From Pseudogemmobacter lacusdianii (GTDB lineage Bacteria > Pseudomonadota > Alphaproteobacteria > Rhodobacterales > Rhodobacteraceae): a DNA stretch of 64,000 nt. Positions 8,482 to 18,933 of the stretch are shown in pieces. Within the stretch, counting starts at the first letter, position 1; each line of letters begins with the position of its first letter. The stretch is from positions 1 to 64,000 of the forward strand of contig NZ_JAVDBT010000007.1 in the NCBI RefSeq assembly GCF_030848395.1, read 5' to 3'. The notes beneath the pieces were generated by a model, which was not told the origin of the DNA, searched no databases, and saw only the letters and a program-made list of their open reading frames with translations. The translations under genes were made by a program, and so were the position numbers.

Positions 8482-9395
8482 TGGCCGTTCTTCTTCTTGC
8501 CGACGTGAATGACGGCCAATTGGCCACCGACGCCGTGGCGAAAGCCGTCGATGCGGTGAAGTCCTTGGGCGAAGTTCACCTGCTGGTGGCTGGTGAAGCC
8601 GCTGCGGTTGAAGCTGCCAAGCTGGAAGGCGTGTCCAAGGTTCTGAAAGCTGCCGACGCAGCTTATGACCACGGCATGGCCGAGTCGCTGGCCGCGCTGA
8701 TCGTCTCGCTGGCTGGCAACTACAGCCACATCGGTGGTGCCGCGACCGCTTACGTCAAGAACGTCATGCCCCGCGTGGCAGCCCTTCTCGACGTGATGGT
8801 GATCTCGGATGTGACCGCCGTGATCGACGCCGACACGTTCGAGCGCCCGATCTATGCTGGCAACGCGATCCAGACCGTCAAATCTTCGGATGCGAAAAAG
8901 GTCTTCTCGATCCGTACCGCAACCTTCAACGCCGTTGGCAATGGCGGTTCCGCCGCTGTTGAGGCCGTCTCGGGCCCGACCGCCGACCTTTCCGCTTGGG
9001 TGGAAGACAAGGTCGCGGCTTCGGATCGTCCGGAACTGACCTCGGCCAAGATCGTCGTCTCCGGCGGCCGTGGCGTGGGTTCGAAAGAATCCTTCGACAT
9101 CATCGAAGCTTTGGCTGACAAGCTGAACGCCGCTGTTGGCGCCTCGCGCGCCGCTGTCGACTCGGGCTTTGCTCCGAACGATTGGCAAGTGGGTCAGACC
9201 GGCAAGGTCGTGGCACCGAACCTCTATATCGCTTGCGGTATTTCGGGCGCGATCCAGCACTTGGCCGGCATGAAAGACTCCAAAGTCATCGTCGCGATCA
9301 ACAAAGACGAGGAAGCCCCGATCTTCCAAATCGCCGATTACGGTCTGGTCGCCGACCTCTTCGAGGCCGTGCCCGAGCTGACGTCGAAGCTCTAA
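8481..9395 (+). CDS. etfA: Electron transfer flavoprotein, alpha subunit
   Basis: A 304-residue partner of EtfB carrying the FAD site. The C-terminal FAD-binding half is clear: [15 protein letters not shown], then [11 protein letters not shown], the [27 protein letters not shown] stretch (shown in pieces: [20 protein letters not shown]) and [12 protein letters not shown] near residue 275. Length is normal. Its start overlaps the etfB stop codon, and a strong terminator follows 20 bases after its own stop, so the transcription unit is etfBA only. Confidence 0.97.
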   Translation: MAVLLLADVNDGQLATDAVAKAVDAVKSLGEVHLLVAGEAAAVEAAKLEGVSKVLKAADAAYDHGMAESLAALIVSLAGNYSHIGGAATAYVKNVMPRVAALLDVMVISDVTAVIDADTFERPIYAGNAIQTVKSSDAKKVFSIRTATFNAVGNGGSAAVEAVSGPTADLSAWVEDKVAASDRPELTSAKIVVSGGRGVGSKESFDIIEALADKLNAAVGASRAAVDSGFAPNDWQVGQTGKVVAPNLYIACGISGAIQHLAGMKDSKVIVAINKDEEAPIFQIADYGLVADLFEAVPELTSKL

Positions 9396-9414
9396 GCTTC
9401 GGCTATAGAACCAG

Positions 9415-9443
9415 AAGGGCGCCCCGCAACGGGCGCCCTTTTG
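9415..9443 (+). terminator. Rho-independent terminator of etfBA, usable from both sides
   Basis: AAGGGCGCCC (9415-9424) and GGGCGCCCTT (9431-9440) form a perfect 10-bp stem with a 6-base loop, followed by TTT. It lies between etfA and the convergent DUF6473 gene and may serve both. Confidence 0.85.
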
Positions 9444-9469
9444 CATGGGTCCTGTGCTTAAATCAGAGC

Positions 9470-10288
9470 TTACAAAAGCGCCGCCACCTTGGGCAGCAGC
9501 AGCTCGGCCACCTGCCTGTGGCAAGTCGCATCCGGCAGGCCCAGCCCGCGCCCCTCACACGCCAGTAGGCTTATCAACTGACCATCCAGCGACGGCGGTG
9601 GGGCGATCACCAATTCGGCATAGCCATTGGCATAGGGCTGCAGCGCCGCGATCATCTCACGATCGATGAGCGTGCCCGCACCACCCGCCCAACGCGCCCC
9701 CGCCTCTGCCGGAGGATGATCGGCCAGCCAGAGAAGAAGCCTACGGTAGGGCAGCTGCTCCAACACCTCGATCATGCGCTGCACCCATTGCGTTTTCAGC
9801 TCTTGCAGCACCAAATCAAACCGCTCATCACACTTGGCCGCCAGCACTGAGAGAAGATGCCGTGTAAAGTGGATCTCGGTGAAATCGACATCACGGTAAA
9901 GCGCGCGCAGCACGGGCGTGGCGGCAATGAAGCGATCATTGCGCCGCCCATGCACCCGGTAAAACCGGTTCGAGATATTATGCCCGCCAGTCAATTGCAC
10001 CACGGCGAGCCGCGCCCCTGCCGCCACCTCCAAGGCAGCGCGATCGCCGAGATAAAGATCGGGGCCTGCATTGGGACAGGCCAGATTGGCCGCTGGCAGG
10101 CCCAACTCCTTTTCCAAAAGCGCCGCAAAGGGCAGCGGCACCAGCCGACCATAGGTCTCAGCCCCGCCCAACATCGCCAAATATTCCCCGGTCAAATCCC
10201 GCCGCGGCCCCCGGAACGTCAAACGCGAGGCCCCATAGTGACAAGGGAAATAGTCCAGCGACCTGTCACCAGGTTGCATATATGCCAT
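9470..10288 (-). CDS. DUF6473 family protein, function unknown
   Basis: A 272-residue protein with the features I associate with the DUF6473 family of Rhodobacteraceae: an N-terminal MxxxxPGDRSLDYFPCHYG-type opening, a SRLTFRGPRRDL block, then LGGAETYG and PNAGPDLYL. The GGAETYG/PNAG pattern resembles the GDS and block-III motifs of SGNH-type hydrolases, but this is my inference. There is no signal peptide or membrane helix, so it is probably cytoplasmic. The start at 10288 fits the family start and has GGTGG upstream; a longer frame begins at 10318. It is convergent with etfA and divergent from the hydroxybutyryl-CoA dehydrogenase gene. Confidence 0.78.
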   Translation of the reverse strand: MAYMQPGDRSLDYFPCHYGASRLTFRGPRRDLTGEYLAMLGGAETYGRLVPLPFAALLEKELGLPAANLACPNAGPDLYLGDRAALEVAAGARLAVVQLTGGHNISNRFYRVHGRRNDRFIAATPVLRALYRDVDFTEIHFTRHLLSVLAAKCDERFDLVLQELKTQWVQRMIEVLEQLPYRRLLLWLADHPPAEAGARWAGGAGTLIDREMIAALQPYANGYAELVIAPPPSLDGQLISLLACEGRGLGLPDATCHRQVAELLLPKVAALL

Positions 10289-10459
10289 CACGACCACCCA
10301 AAGTTTCGTCACACCCAAGAGCCAGTCTGCCAGCCAAGCCTTGCCAAAGTGCTAAGCTTTTCATTTAAGCCGCATTCGATGCAAATTCCCACGCGGCACC
10401 TGCCCTTGCCCTGACCGGTCGGCTTTCGTAAGGTCCGGGCTGAAATTCAGGGGGTTCGC

Positions 10460-11335
10460 ATGGACATTCGCACAGTTGGCATCGTTGGCGCCGGTCAAAT
10501 GGGCAATGGCATTGCACATGTTTTCGCTTTGGCGGGATATGATGTTCTTTTGAACGACATCAGCGAGGAAAGCCTGCAAAAGGCACTCGCCACGATCGAG
10601 AAGAACCTTGAACGGCAAGCCAGCCGCGGCAAGATCACCGCCGAGGATAAAGCCGCCGCAATGGCGCGCATCCGCACCACGCTGCAGCTTGCAGATCTTG
10701 GCCCGACCGATCTTGTGATTGAAGCCGCGACCGAGCGTGAAGCGGTGAAACAGAAGATCTTCGACGATCTTCTGCCGCATCTGAAGCCTGAGACGATCCT
10801 GACCTCGAACACCTCTTCGATCTCGATCACGCGCCTTGCCAGCCGCACCGACCGGCCGGAAAAGTTCATGGGCTTCCACTTCATGAACCCGGTTCCGGTG
10901 ATGCAATTGGTCGAGCTGATCCGCGGCATCGCCACCGATCAAGAGACCTGGGAGGCCTTGCATGAGGTGGTGCGCCGCTTGGGCAAAACCGCCGCCAGCG
11001 CCGAGGATTTCCCGGCCTTCATCGTCAACCGCATCTTGATGCCAATGATCAACGAGGCGGTCTACACGCTTTACGAAGGCGTCGGCTCGGTCAAATCCAT
11101 CGACGAATCGCTGAAACTCGGCGCCAACCACCCGATGGGCCCGCTGGAACTGGCGGATTTCATCGGTCTCGACACCTGCCTTGCAATCATGAACGTGCTG
11201 CATGACGGGCTGGCCGATACCAAATACCGCCCCTGCCCGCTTTTGACCAAATATGTCGAGGCTGGTTGGCTTGGCCGCAAAACCCAACGCGGCTTTTACG
11301 ATTACCGCGGCGAGACGCCGGTCCCCACCCGCTAA
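10460..11335 (+). CDS. 3-hydroxybutyryl-CoA dehydrogenase
   Basis: NAD(P)-dependent oxidation of 3-hydroxybutyryl-CoA to acetoacetyl-CoA, or the reverse. The 291-residue single-function enzyme has an N-terminal Rossmann fold with GAGQMGNGIA at 10-19, the catalytic His in GFHFMNPVPVM (the HFxNPxxxM signature, about 138-148), a Glu in ERD-type position, and a C-terminal helical dimerisation domain (NHPMGPLELADFIGLD). AGGGGG lies 5 bases before the ATG. It probably links poly-hydroxybutyrate or butyrate metabolism to acetyl-CoA and belongs functionally with ETF and Mcd. It is monocistronic, with an own promoter region of about 170 bases shared with the divergent DUF6473 gene. Confidence 0.95.
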   Translation: MDIRTVGIVGAGQMGNGIAHVFALAGYDVLLNDISEESLQKALATIEKNLERQASRGKITAEDKAAAMARIRTTLQLADLGPTDLVIEAATEREAVKQKIFDDLLPHLKPETILTSNTSSISITRLASRTDRPEKFMGFHFMNPVPVMQLVELIRGIATDQETWEALHEVVRRLGKTAASAEDFPAFIVNRILMPMINEAVYTLYEGVGSVKSIDESLKLGANHPMGPLELADFIGLDTCLAIMNVLHDGLADTKYRPCPLLTKYVEAGWLGRKTQRGFYDYRGETPVPTR

Positions 11336-11338
11336 GAA

Positions 11339-11439
11339 GGGGGCTCTGCCCCCGCCCCCTTCGGGGTCTCCCCCGGAGTATTTCGATCAAGATGAAAAGC
11401 TTAAGTGTTTCATCTTGACTTAAATACTCCCGCCGGAGG
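11339..11439. repeat. Palindromic intergenic element B (hbd/acyltransferase gap)
   Basis: A GC hairpin (GGGGGC, loop TCT, GCCCCC; 11339-11353) is followed by two inverted arms. The first, 11370-11397, contains GGAGTATTTCGATCAAGATG. The second, 11408-11439, reads CCTCCGGCGGGAGTATTTAA followed by GTCAAGATGAAA on the minus strand. The arms pair over ATCAAGATGAAA-like sequence (one side TTTCATCTTGA). It lies between two convergent genes, so it may act as a two-way terminator. Confidence 0.65.
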
Positions 11440-11441
11440 CA

Positions 11442-11466
11442 AAAGCCCGCGCGAGCGGGCTTTCTT
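11442..11466. terminator. Strong hairpin terminator between hbd and the acyltransferase
   Basis: AAAGCCCGC (11442-11450), loop GCGA, GCGGGCTTT (11455-11463), followed by CTTTT on the plus strand and preceded by A-rich sequence that gives a T tract on the minus strand. It can serve both convergent genes. Confidence 0.75.
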
Positions 11467-12351
11467 TTACAGGCTCTTACCCAGAGAAAGAGTGTGCTCG
11501 CGCAGCCAAGCCAAGAAGCCGCGCGGGTTGCCTTCCCATTTCTTCAGCTCCTCCGCCGGGATCGGCTCGCCGATCACCGGCCGCTGCGGTTTGAAGAGCG
11601 CACGTTTGATCTCATAGAGCAAGAGCCCTTGGCGCAGCGTGTCGGAGAGCTTGTTGGCGATCAGGAAGGCGCGGCTGTTTTGGCCGGGGAAGAAGATCGG
11701 CACGATCGTCGCGCCAGACGAGCGCACCATCTTATGGGTAAAGACGTTCCATTCGGCTTCCACCGCATTGTCGAACCAGCCCGGGCTCATCGCGACTTTG
11801 CCCGCTGGGAAGATGATGATCACCCCGCCGGCCTTGAGGTGCTTCATCGTCTCATCGCGCATCTGAAGGCCCAGTTCGCGGGCGTTATCCTCATGCGGGA
11901 AGGGAACGGGAATCATGAATTCCTCGACCTCGGGGATGCCTGTCAAAAGGCTCCGGGTCAGGATTTTGAAATCCGAGCGCACCCGGCAAACCATCTCGGC
12001 CATCACCATGCCATCGACCAGCCCCGAAGGGTGGTTGGCCACCACCACCACCGGCCCGGTGGCCGGGATGCGGGCGATCTCTTCGGGCGGCGTGTCGATG
12101 CGAATGCCCATGTGGCGGATCGCCTTGGGCCAGAAGGGCGCACCAAAGGGGGCGCCGGATTTCTCGAAGCTGCGGATCAGGCGCAGCAGCTGCACCTTGG
12201 CCGTCAGCCATTCGATGGCCCGGATCGAGCCTGACTTCAACGGATTGCGGAATGTGCCAGCATAGGACAGCCGGCGCATATCATAAGGTCGGTCAGCACG
12301 CCCTGCGGGCAATCCGGTCGCCTCGGCTGAGGTCTGGCTCTGATCGGTCAC
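11467..12351 (-). CDS. 1-acyl-glycerol-phosphate acyltransferase-like protein (PlsC superfamily)
   Basis: A 294-residue member of the glycerolipid acyltransferase superfamily. The block I motif is NHPSGLVDG (HX4D variant), and a block III-like FPAGKVAMSP follows, so acyl transfer to a lysophospholipid or lyso-ornithine lipid is likely; the actual acceptor is unknown. It resembles Rhodobacteraceae proteins often labelled OlsA- or hemolysin-like. The start is uncertain: a GTG at 12351 with AGGGA about 10 bases upstream is chosen over a TTG at 12435, which would overlap the end of the HPr gene. It lies directly downstream of HPr on the same strand and may be the last gene of that operon. Confidence 0.82.
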   Translation of the reverse strand: MTDQSQTSAEATGLPAGRADRPYDMRRLSYAGTFRNPLKSGSIRAIEWLTAKVQLLRLIRSFEKSGAPFGAPFWPKAIRHMGIRIDTPPEEIARIPATGPVVVVANHPSGLVDGMVMAEMVCRVRSDFKILTRSLLTGIPEVEEFMIPVPFPHEDNARELGLQMRDETMKHLKAGGVIIIFPAGKVAMSPGWFDNAVEAEWNVFTHKMVRSSGATIVPIFFPGQNSRAFLIANKLSDTLRQGLLLYEIKRALFKPQRPVIGEPIPAEELKKWEGNPRGFLAWLREHTLSLGKSL

Positions 12352-12403
12352 GGGGCGATAGTCCCTGCGGTCATGGCCGGCAATGTGCCGCGCCTTCTGG
12401 CGG

Positions 12404-12673
12404 TCAATAGTCTTCTCCGAAGCGGGCCGCAACAAGCGCCTCTAATGCATCGGCGAGTTTCTCCGCTTCTGCGCCGCTGGTCGACACCTCGATCGTGGTC
12501 CCGCGCGAGGCGGCGAGCATCAAAAGCCCCATGATCGAATCACCCGAGACTTCCATGCCATCCTTGGCCACATTGGCCCGCGCCTCATGGGCCTCGACCA
12601 CTTCGACGAATTTCGCACTGGCCCGCGCATGCAGGCCCTTCTCATTGATAATGCGTAAAACTCGGCTCGTCAT
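12404..12673 (-). CDS. ptsH: Phosphocarrier protein HPr
   Basis: An 89-residue phosphocarrier of the phosphotransferase system. Both regulatory residues are at canonical positions: His15 in GLHARASAKF, phosphorylated by enzyme I, and Ser46 in GDSIMGLLMLAA, the target of HPr kinase. AGAGG lies 5 bases before the ATG. No sugar permease (EIIBC) or enzyme I gene is nearby, so this is a regulatory PTS relay, as known in other alphaproteobacteria. It follows the EIIA gene by 8 bases. Confidence 0.96.
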   Translation of the reverse strand: MTSRVLRIINEKGLHARASAKFVEVVEAHEARANVAKDGMEVSGDSIMGLLMLAASRGTTIEVSTSGAEAEKLADALEALVAARFGEDY

Positions 12674-12681
12674 CAGGCCTC

Positions 12682-13077
12682 TCAGGCCCCGCCGCCAAGG
12701 TCGAGGCTGTTGATATATTTCCGCCCCGCATCCAAGGCCGCCGCCACCGCTTCGGGCACCGGCAGGTCGCGCGATTTGGCCAGCTTAATCAACATCGGAA
12801 GGTTCGCGCCATAAAGAATCCGCCGCCCCGAGGCCGCACAGGCCGGCAGCGACAGGTTCGAAGGGCTGCCCCCGAACATATCGGTCACCACGACCACGCC
12901 CATGCCCTCATCGACCGATTGCGCAGCGGCCATGATCTCGGCCTGTTTGGCCGCACGATCGTGATCATCCTCGATGGCAATGGCCCGCATCCCATCCTGC
13001 TTTCCGACCACATGCTCCACCGCCGAGAGATACTCTCGCGCCAGACCCCCGTGGGCGACAATGACGATACCGATCAA
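12682..13077 (-). CDS. PTS mannose-family EIIA component (regulatory)
   Basis: A 131-residue EIIA of the mannose type, which takes a phosphate from HPr. It has the expected start [10 protein letters not shown], with the phosphorylatable His at residue 9, and [14 protein letters not shown] at about 62-75. With no EIIB or EIIC partner it is probably regulatory. The start codon is TTG: the rapZ stop TGA and this TTG share TTGA, so translation is coupled to rapZ. AAGG lies about 10 bases upstream inside rapZ. Confidence 0.95.
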   Translation of the reverse strand: MIGIVIVAHGGLAREYLSAVEHVVGKQDGMRAIAIEDDHDRAAKQAEIMAAAQSVDEGMGVVVVTDMFGGSPSNLSLPACAASGRRILYGANLPMLIKLAKSRDLPVPEAVAAALDAGRKYINSLDLGGGA

Positions 13078-13994
13078 GCCCCATATACCTTGTCAGCTGG
13101 AGGGTTTTCGGCCCCCTTGCGTTCCAATTCTCGGTGACGTTTTGACACCGGCCAGCCGGCTTGCGCAAGAGCCGCCCCCATCAATTCCGCAACTGCGACC
13201 GAGCGGTGTTGCCCGCCGGTGCATCCAAAGCCAATTGAGAGATGCGCCTTGCCCTCTTGCAAATGCGCCGGCAGCAACAGCAACAGTAGATCCCGAAGCT
13301 TTGCGAAGAATTCAGCGAATCGCACATCGCCTTGGACATAGCGCGCAACCTCTGGGTCGCGGCCATCCAAGCTGCGCAGGGCCGGTTGCCAATGCGGGTT
13401 GGCCAGAAACCGGCAGTCAAAGATCATATCCACGCCGCGTGGCACGCCGCGCTTATAGCTGAAGCTTTGAATCAGCACCGAAAGCCGCCCACTGGTGCCG
13501 GGTTCAAACCAACGCGTAAGCTCGGCCTTTAGATCATGCGGGCTTAACTCACTGGTGTCGATCAGGTGATCGGCCCGCACCCGGATCGGCGCCAGCAGGT
13601 CGATCTCGCGCGCAATGCCCTCGGCAGGCGATTCGTCAGCCGCCAAAGGGTGGCGCCGGCGGGTGTCCGAGAAGCGACGGATCAGCTCACCCGGCGCGCA
13701 ATCCAGATAGATCACCTCCAAAGCCACCCGCGGATTTCGCGTCAGGCTGTCGATCAGCTCGATCAAAGCGGTGGCGTTGAAATCGCGGTTGCGCGCATCA
13801 AGCCCCAAGGCCATCGGGCGGCCCAAGGGCGGGCCGTCCAACAGCCGCGGCACCAGACTGAGCGGGATGTTGTCGATGCCCTCAAAGCCCAGATCCTCAA
13901 GCACATTGATAGCGGTCGAGCGCCCGGCACCCGAGGGGCCAGTGACCAGCACCAAGCGGTGCTCTGGGGGCGGGTCGTTGGGGGCAAGATCCAT
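13074..13994 (-). CDS. rapZ: RapZ-family nucleotide-binding protein (YvcJ/RapZ)
   Basis: A 306-residue member of the RapZ/YvcJ family. In E. coli RapZ binds sRNA and glucosamine-6-phosphate and steers RNase E; in other bacteria the role is less clear. The N-terminal Walker A is GPSGAGRST at 19-27. The C-terminal domain carries the family signatures [20 protein letters not shown] and [13 protein letters not shown]. Its place inside the PTS-HprK cluster is the usual alphaproteobacterial one. ATG 13994 is used; GTG 14009 is an alternative. The gene ends in the TTGA overlap with EIIA. Confidence 0.94.
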   Translation of the reverse strand: MDLAPNDPPPEHRLVLVTGPSGAGRSTAINVLEDLGFEGIDNIPLSLVPRLLDGPPLGRPMALGLDARNRDFNATALIELIDSLTRNPRVALEVIYLDCAPGELIRRFSDTRRRHPLAADESPAEGIAREIDLLAPIRVRADHLIDTSELSPHDLKAELTRWFEPGTSGRLSVLIQSFSYKRGVPRGVDMIFDCRFLANPHWQPALRSLDGRDPEVARYVQGDVRFAEFFAKLRDLLLLLLPAHLQEGKAHLSIGFGCTGGQHRSVAVAELMGAALAQAGWPVSKRHRELERKGAENPPADKVYGA

Positions 13995-14041
13995 CGGCGT
14001 TAAGGTCACAGCTTCGGCTTCATCATCAAAGTATCGGGCGA

Positions 14042-14491
14042 TCAGTGCTGCCTGCCGCCCTGAAGATAGACCATCAAGGCGGCAGGAAAATGGTCATGCC
14101 GGGCGCGCAGCACAAGCGGCAGCGCTTGACCCAGGATAGTAACGCTGCGGCAGGGTGGCAGCCTTTCCGTCTCATCTTGCCCCATATCGACCACCAAGGC
14201 CAGCACGGCGGTTTCGGCGCTGGGGGCGCGCAAAAGGCCGATGCCGCGCGCCTCAATCAGCCCCTCGATTGCTGGCGAAGGGCAGCGGGCCATAAGCCCT
14301 GCTGTTGTGACGGTAAGCTCTGTTTGATCGTCCGAGATCAGCAGCGCGCCAAGCGCGATCAGCTGCAAAGCCAAGGCGGATTTACCTGCCCCCGAAGAGC
14401 CGGTGATCAAAAGCCCCCGCCCCGAAACCGCGACCGAAGTCGCATGCAGAATCTTGCGCCCGCCTATGCCCTGCGCGGCCTTTTCGGTCAA
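14042..14491 (-). CDS. hprK: HPr kinase/phosphorylase, short alphaproteobacterial form
   Basis: Phosphorylates HPr at Ser46 in response to metabolite state. The product is only 149 residues, because the N-terminal domain of the Gram-positive enzymes (about 310 residues) is absent, as is typical in this class. The catalytic P-loop is GSSGAGKS at 31-38, the ISDDQ strand follows, and the HprK signature appears as IEARGIGLL. The start codon is TTG and overlaps the chvG stop as TTGA; no other in-frame start gives the P-loop domain intact. It is co-transcribed with chvG and rapZ. Confidence 0.93.
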   Translation of the reverse strand: MTEKAAQGIGGRKILHATSVAVSGRGLLITGSSGAGKSALALQLIALGALLISDDQTELTVTTAGLMARCPSPAIEGLIEARGIGLLRAPSAETAVLALVVDMGQDETERLPPCRSVTILGQALPLVLRARHDHFPAALMVYLQGGRQH

Positions 14492-16185
14492 ATCGGCAAG
14501 CCCACCACGAAGCGCGCGCCCAAAGGCTCACTTTCGAGATCGGCGGCAGTGGGACGGATATTCTCGGCCCAGATCACCCCGCCATGCGCCTCGACGATCT
14601 GTTTCGAGATCGACAAACCAAGGCCCGAGTTATTGCCAAAATGGCTGGCCGGGCGGTCCGAGTAGAAGCGTTTGAAGACCTTGGTCAGCGCCTGCTCTGG
14701 GATGCCGGGACCGGTGTCTTCCACCACGACCAACACCCGATTGTCACGCCGCCGCGCCCAAACCCGCACCGCATCACCCTCTTCGCAGAACGATGTGGCA
14801 TTGGTGATCAAATTGACAAAAACCTGCGCGAGCCGCGCTTCAAGACCACGGATCAGGATCGGCTCAGCCGGCAGATCGGTGATGAAATCGACCCCGCGTT
14901 CTGCGGCCTGCTGGCCCAAATGGCTGCTCAAGGAGGACAGGGTTTTCAACAGGTTGAACTCTTCCTCCTCCTCTTTGACCAGCTCAGAATCCAGCCGCGA
15001 GGCATTGGAGATGTCGCTGACCAGACGGTCAAGCCGCCGCACGTCATGCTCGATCACATCCAAGAGCTTCTCGCGGTGCTCTTCTTTCTTCACCAGGCGC
15101 AGGCTGCCCACGGCCGAGCGCAATGAGGCCAGCGGGTTCTTGATTTCATGCGCCACGTCAGCCGCGAATTGTTCATTGGCATCAATGCGGTCGTACAGCG
15201 CCGCCACCATGCCCCGCATGGCGACCGAAAGCCGGCCAATCTCATCGGGCCGCGCCGCCAGATCGGGGATTCGCACCCGGCCAGGATTGACCTTACGCGC
15301 ATCACGGTCACGGCCGATCTCTGCCGCCGTGGCCAAATCTGCCAAGGGGTTGGCGATGGTCGAGGCCAAGACCAAGCTCAACCCAATCGACACCATCAGC
15401 GCCACGACAAACATCTGCAGGATCTGCTCACGCTCATAACGCACCAGCCTGTCCAGCTCGCCCGCGGCCGAGGTCAAAGCAACCACCGCCTGCACCTGAC
15501 CGCCAAGCATAATCGGCGTGCCCACGGCAAAAACCGTGCTGCCGTCCTGCGCATGGCCCGTGTGCAGCCCGGTCGCGCCCTGCGCTGCCGGCTGCAACAC
15601 CTGCCGCGCCAGATCAATCGGGTCCAACTCTTCGAAATCAGTCGTGCCAAACGACATAACGCCCGAGACCGAGGTCCAAACCGCATTCAGAAAATCGGTG
15701 ATGACGGTCGAGCGCACGCCCCCCGGCATGTTCGAATCTGTCACCTCAGGCCCGGTGCGGCTGGCAAGCAAAGTTCCAGCGGGATCAAAGACATGCACTG
15801 CAATGCCCACCGGCATTTTCACATTCTGCAAGGCCTGATCGTATGAGAATTCCGCTGCAACAGCGGGCAGTTGCTGGGCTTCAAGCAGATCGGCGATCAG
15901 CTCGGCCTCGCGCACCAAGCCCGCCTCACGCTGCAACACCAGCGAATCGCGGAACGGGTTCAAAAACAGCACCCCAGCGACCAAGATCACCAGCGCCATC
16001 AGGTTGAAGATGATGATCTTACGCGCCAGCGGGCTGCGGTTCAGCGAAACCAACCCCGAGCGCAGCCGCGTTTGCCGCAGCCCATCAGCCATGGTGTCGG
16101 GCGATACCCAATCTTCCCCCAGAAGCACCTCACCGGTTCTTCTGGGGCGGGTCTCCTCAACCATCGTTCGCGGCGCTGCCGTCAT
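14488..16185 (-). CDS. chvG: Sensor histidine kinase ChvG
   Basis: A 565-residue membrane sensor kinase that signals to ChvI; in related bacteria (ExoS/ChvG) it responds to acidity and envelope stress and controls pckA. There is a first transmembrane helix at about 58-76, a periplasmic sensor domain to about 255, a second helix at about 258-278, a HAMP region, an H-box DVAHEIKNPLASLR with phospho-acceptor His346, and an ATPase domain with DTGPGIP and GLGLSISKQI. ATG 16185 is chosen over GTG 16194 because GGTGGA lies upstream. It lies just downstream of chvI and overlaps hprK by 4 bases. Confidence 0.95.
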   Translation of the reverse strand: MTAAPRTMVEETRPRRTGEVLLGEDWVSPDTMADGLRQTRLRSGLVSLNRSPLARKIIIFNLMALVILVAGVLFLNPFRDSLVLQREAGLVREAELIADLLEAQQLPAVAAEFSYDQALQNVKMPVGIAVHVFDPAGTLLASRTGPEVTDSNMPGGVRSTVITDFLNAVWTSVSGVMSFGTTDFEELDPIDLARQVLQPAAQGATGLHTGHAQDGSTVFAVGTPIMLGGQVQAVVALTSAAGELDRLVRYEREQILQMFVVALMVSIGLSLVLASTIANPLADLATAAEIGRDRDARKVNPGRVRIPDLAARPDEIGRLSVAMRGMVAALYDRIDANEQFAADVAHEIKNPLASLRSAVGSLRLVKKEEHREKLLDVIEHDVRRLDRLVSDISNASRLDSELVKEEEEEFNLLKTLSSLSSHLGQQAAERGVDFITDLPAEPILIRGLEARLAQVFVNLITNATSFCEEGDAVRVWARRRDNRVLVVVEDTGPGIPEQALTKVFKRFYSDRPASHFGNNSGLGLSISKQIVEAHGGVIWAENIRPTAADLESEPLGARFVVGLPI

Positions 16186-16221
16186 TCGGTCCACCCGGCC
16201 GTCACTTTACCCACGCGGTCG

Positions 16222-16923
16222 TCACTCTTCGTTGTAACGATAACCGATGCCGTACAGCGTTTCGATCGCAGCGAAATCATCGTCGACCATGCGCATCTTC
16301 TTGCGCAACCGCTTGATATGGCTGTCGATCGTACGGTCATCGACATAGACCTGATCGTCATAGGCCACGTCCATCAACTGATCGCGGCTTTTCACGAAAC
16401 CCGGGCGCTGCGCCAAGGCCTGCAAAAGCAGGAACTCGGTCACTGTCAGCGAGACATCCTTGCCCTTCCAAGCCACCGAGTGGCGCAGCGGGTCCATCCG
16501 CAGGCTGCCACGCTCCATGATCTTGTTTTCTTCGCTGACCGGCGCATCGCCGGTGCTGATCGCCTCTTGCCGGCGCAAGAGGGCGCGAATCCGCTCGACC
16601 AAGAGACGCTGACTGAAGGGCTTTTTGACATAGTCATCCGCGCCCATGCGCAGACCCAGAACCTCATCGATTTCATCATCTTTCGAGGTCAGGAAAATCA
16701 CCGGCATCGAGGTTTTCTGCCGCAGACGCTGCAGCAGATCCATCCCGTCCATCCGGGGCATCTTAATGTCCAACACGGCCATATCGGGCAGCCTGCGGCT
16801 AAACGCCTCAAGCGCGGATTGGCCGTCGTTATAGGTTTCCACCTCGAAACCCTCGGCTTCAAGGGTCATCGAGACAGACGTCAGGATGTTCCTGTCGTCG
16901 TCCACAAGGGCGATCCTCGACAT
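16222..16923 (-). CDS. chvI: Response regulator ChvI (OmpR family)
   Basis: A 233-residue transcription factor. The receiver domain (1-120) has the acidic pocket VDDDRN, phospho-acceptor Asp52 in [11 protein letters not shown], and the Lys of KKPFS. The C-terminal winged helix (about 135-230) ends in [13 protein letters not shown] and YGIGYRY, typical of OmpR DNA-binding domains. AGGAAAAAG lies before the ATG. It is the first gene of the chvI-chvG-hprK-rapZ-EIIA-HPr operon and is divergent from pckA, a probable target. Confidence 0.96.
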   Translation of the reverse strand: MSRIALVDDDRNILTSVSMTLEAEGFEVETYNDGQSALEAFSRRLPDMAVLDIKMPRMDGMDLLQRLRQKTSMPVIFLTSKDDEIDEVLGLRMGADDYVKKPFSQRLLVERIRALLRRQEAISTGDAPVSEENKIMERGSLRMDPLRHSVAWKGKDVSLTVTEFLLLQALAQRPGFVKSRDQLMDVAYDDQVYVDDRTIDSHIKRLRKKMRMVDDDFAAIETLYGIGYRYNEE

Positions 16924-17270
16924 TTCTCTTTTTCCTGCTCTGGTTATATTTTTGCCTTATTCTCCGCATTTCGCGCAGGCGAAGCAACACATAAAGCGAA
17001 TCAGTGCCGCCCTGCGTTCACTATCGGACACGAAATTCCCCAACCAATGACTAATTTGTCTCACCAGCGCCATCGCTTTGCATTTGGTTGCGCTAAACCA
17101 AAACTGGTTGCGCTAACTGCATGATTGCCTGCTGTTCCGCTGGGATTTCCACATGTTATAGGGGCCTACGGGAGCGGTCAGCCCGACTGCTCTTTGCGCC
17201 CACTGGCCCGGGCGCTTTCTCACCTTGACGAAAACGCCCCGCGAAATGCGCGGCATCGGGAGCTTGCAGG
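16924..17270. promoter_or_regulatory. Shared 347-bp control region between chvI and pckA
   Basis: No gene is seen here. The region must hold both promoters. Its clearest element is a 12-bp direct repeat, TGGTTGCGCTAA, at 17085-17096 and again at 17105-17116, a spacing of 20 bp or about two helical turns. This suggests a binding site for a regulator contacting one face of the helix, about 155-185 bases before pckA. A possible pckA core promoter is TTCCGC, 16 bases, TATAGG near 17130-17165, but this is weak. Confidence 0.5.
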
Positions 17271-18869
<1,599 letters not shown>

Positions 18870-18892
18870 AGGCTTGGCCGATGACGGAAGTC

Positions 18893-18929
18893 AGAAAGGC
18901 CCGGAGGGATTGACCCTCCGGGCCTTTCT
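18893..18929 (+). terminator. Strong rho-independent terminator of pckA
   Basis: AGAAAGGCCCGGAGGG (18893-18908) is the exact reverse complement of CCCTCCGGGCCTTTCT (18914-18929), a 16-bp stem with loop ATTGA. The 3' arm supplies the T tract. Confidence 0.92.
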
Positions 18930-18933
18930 CTTG

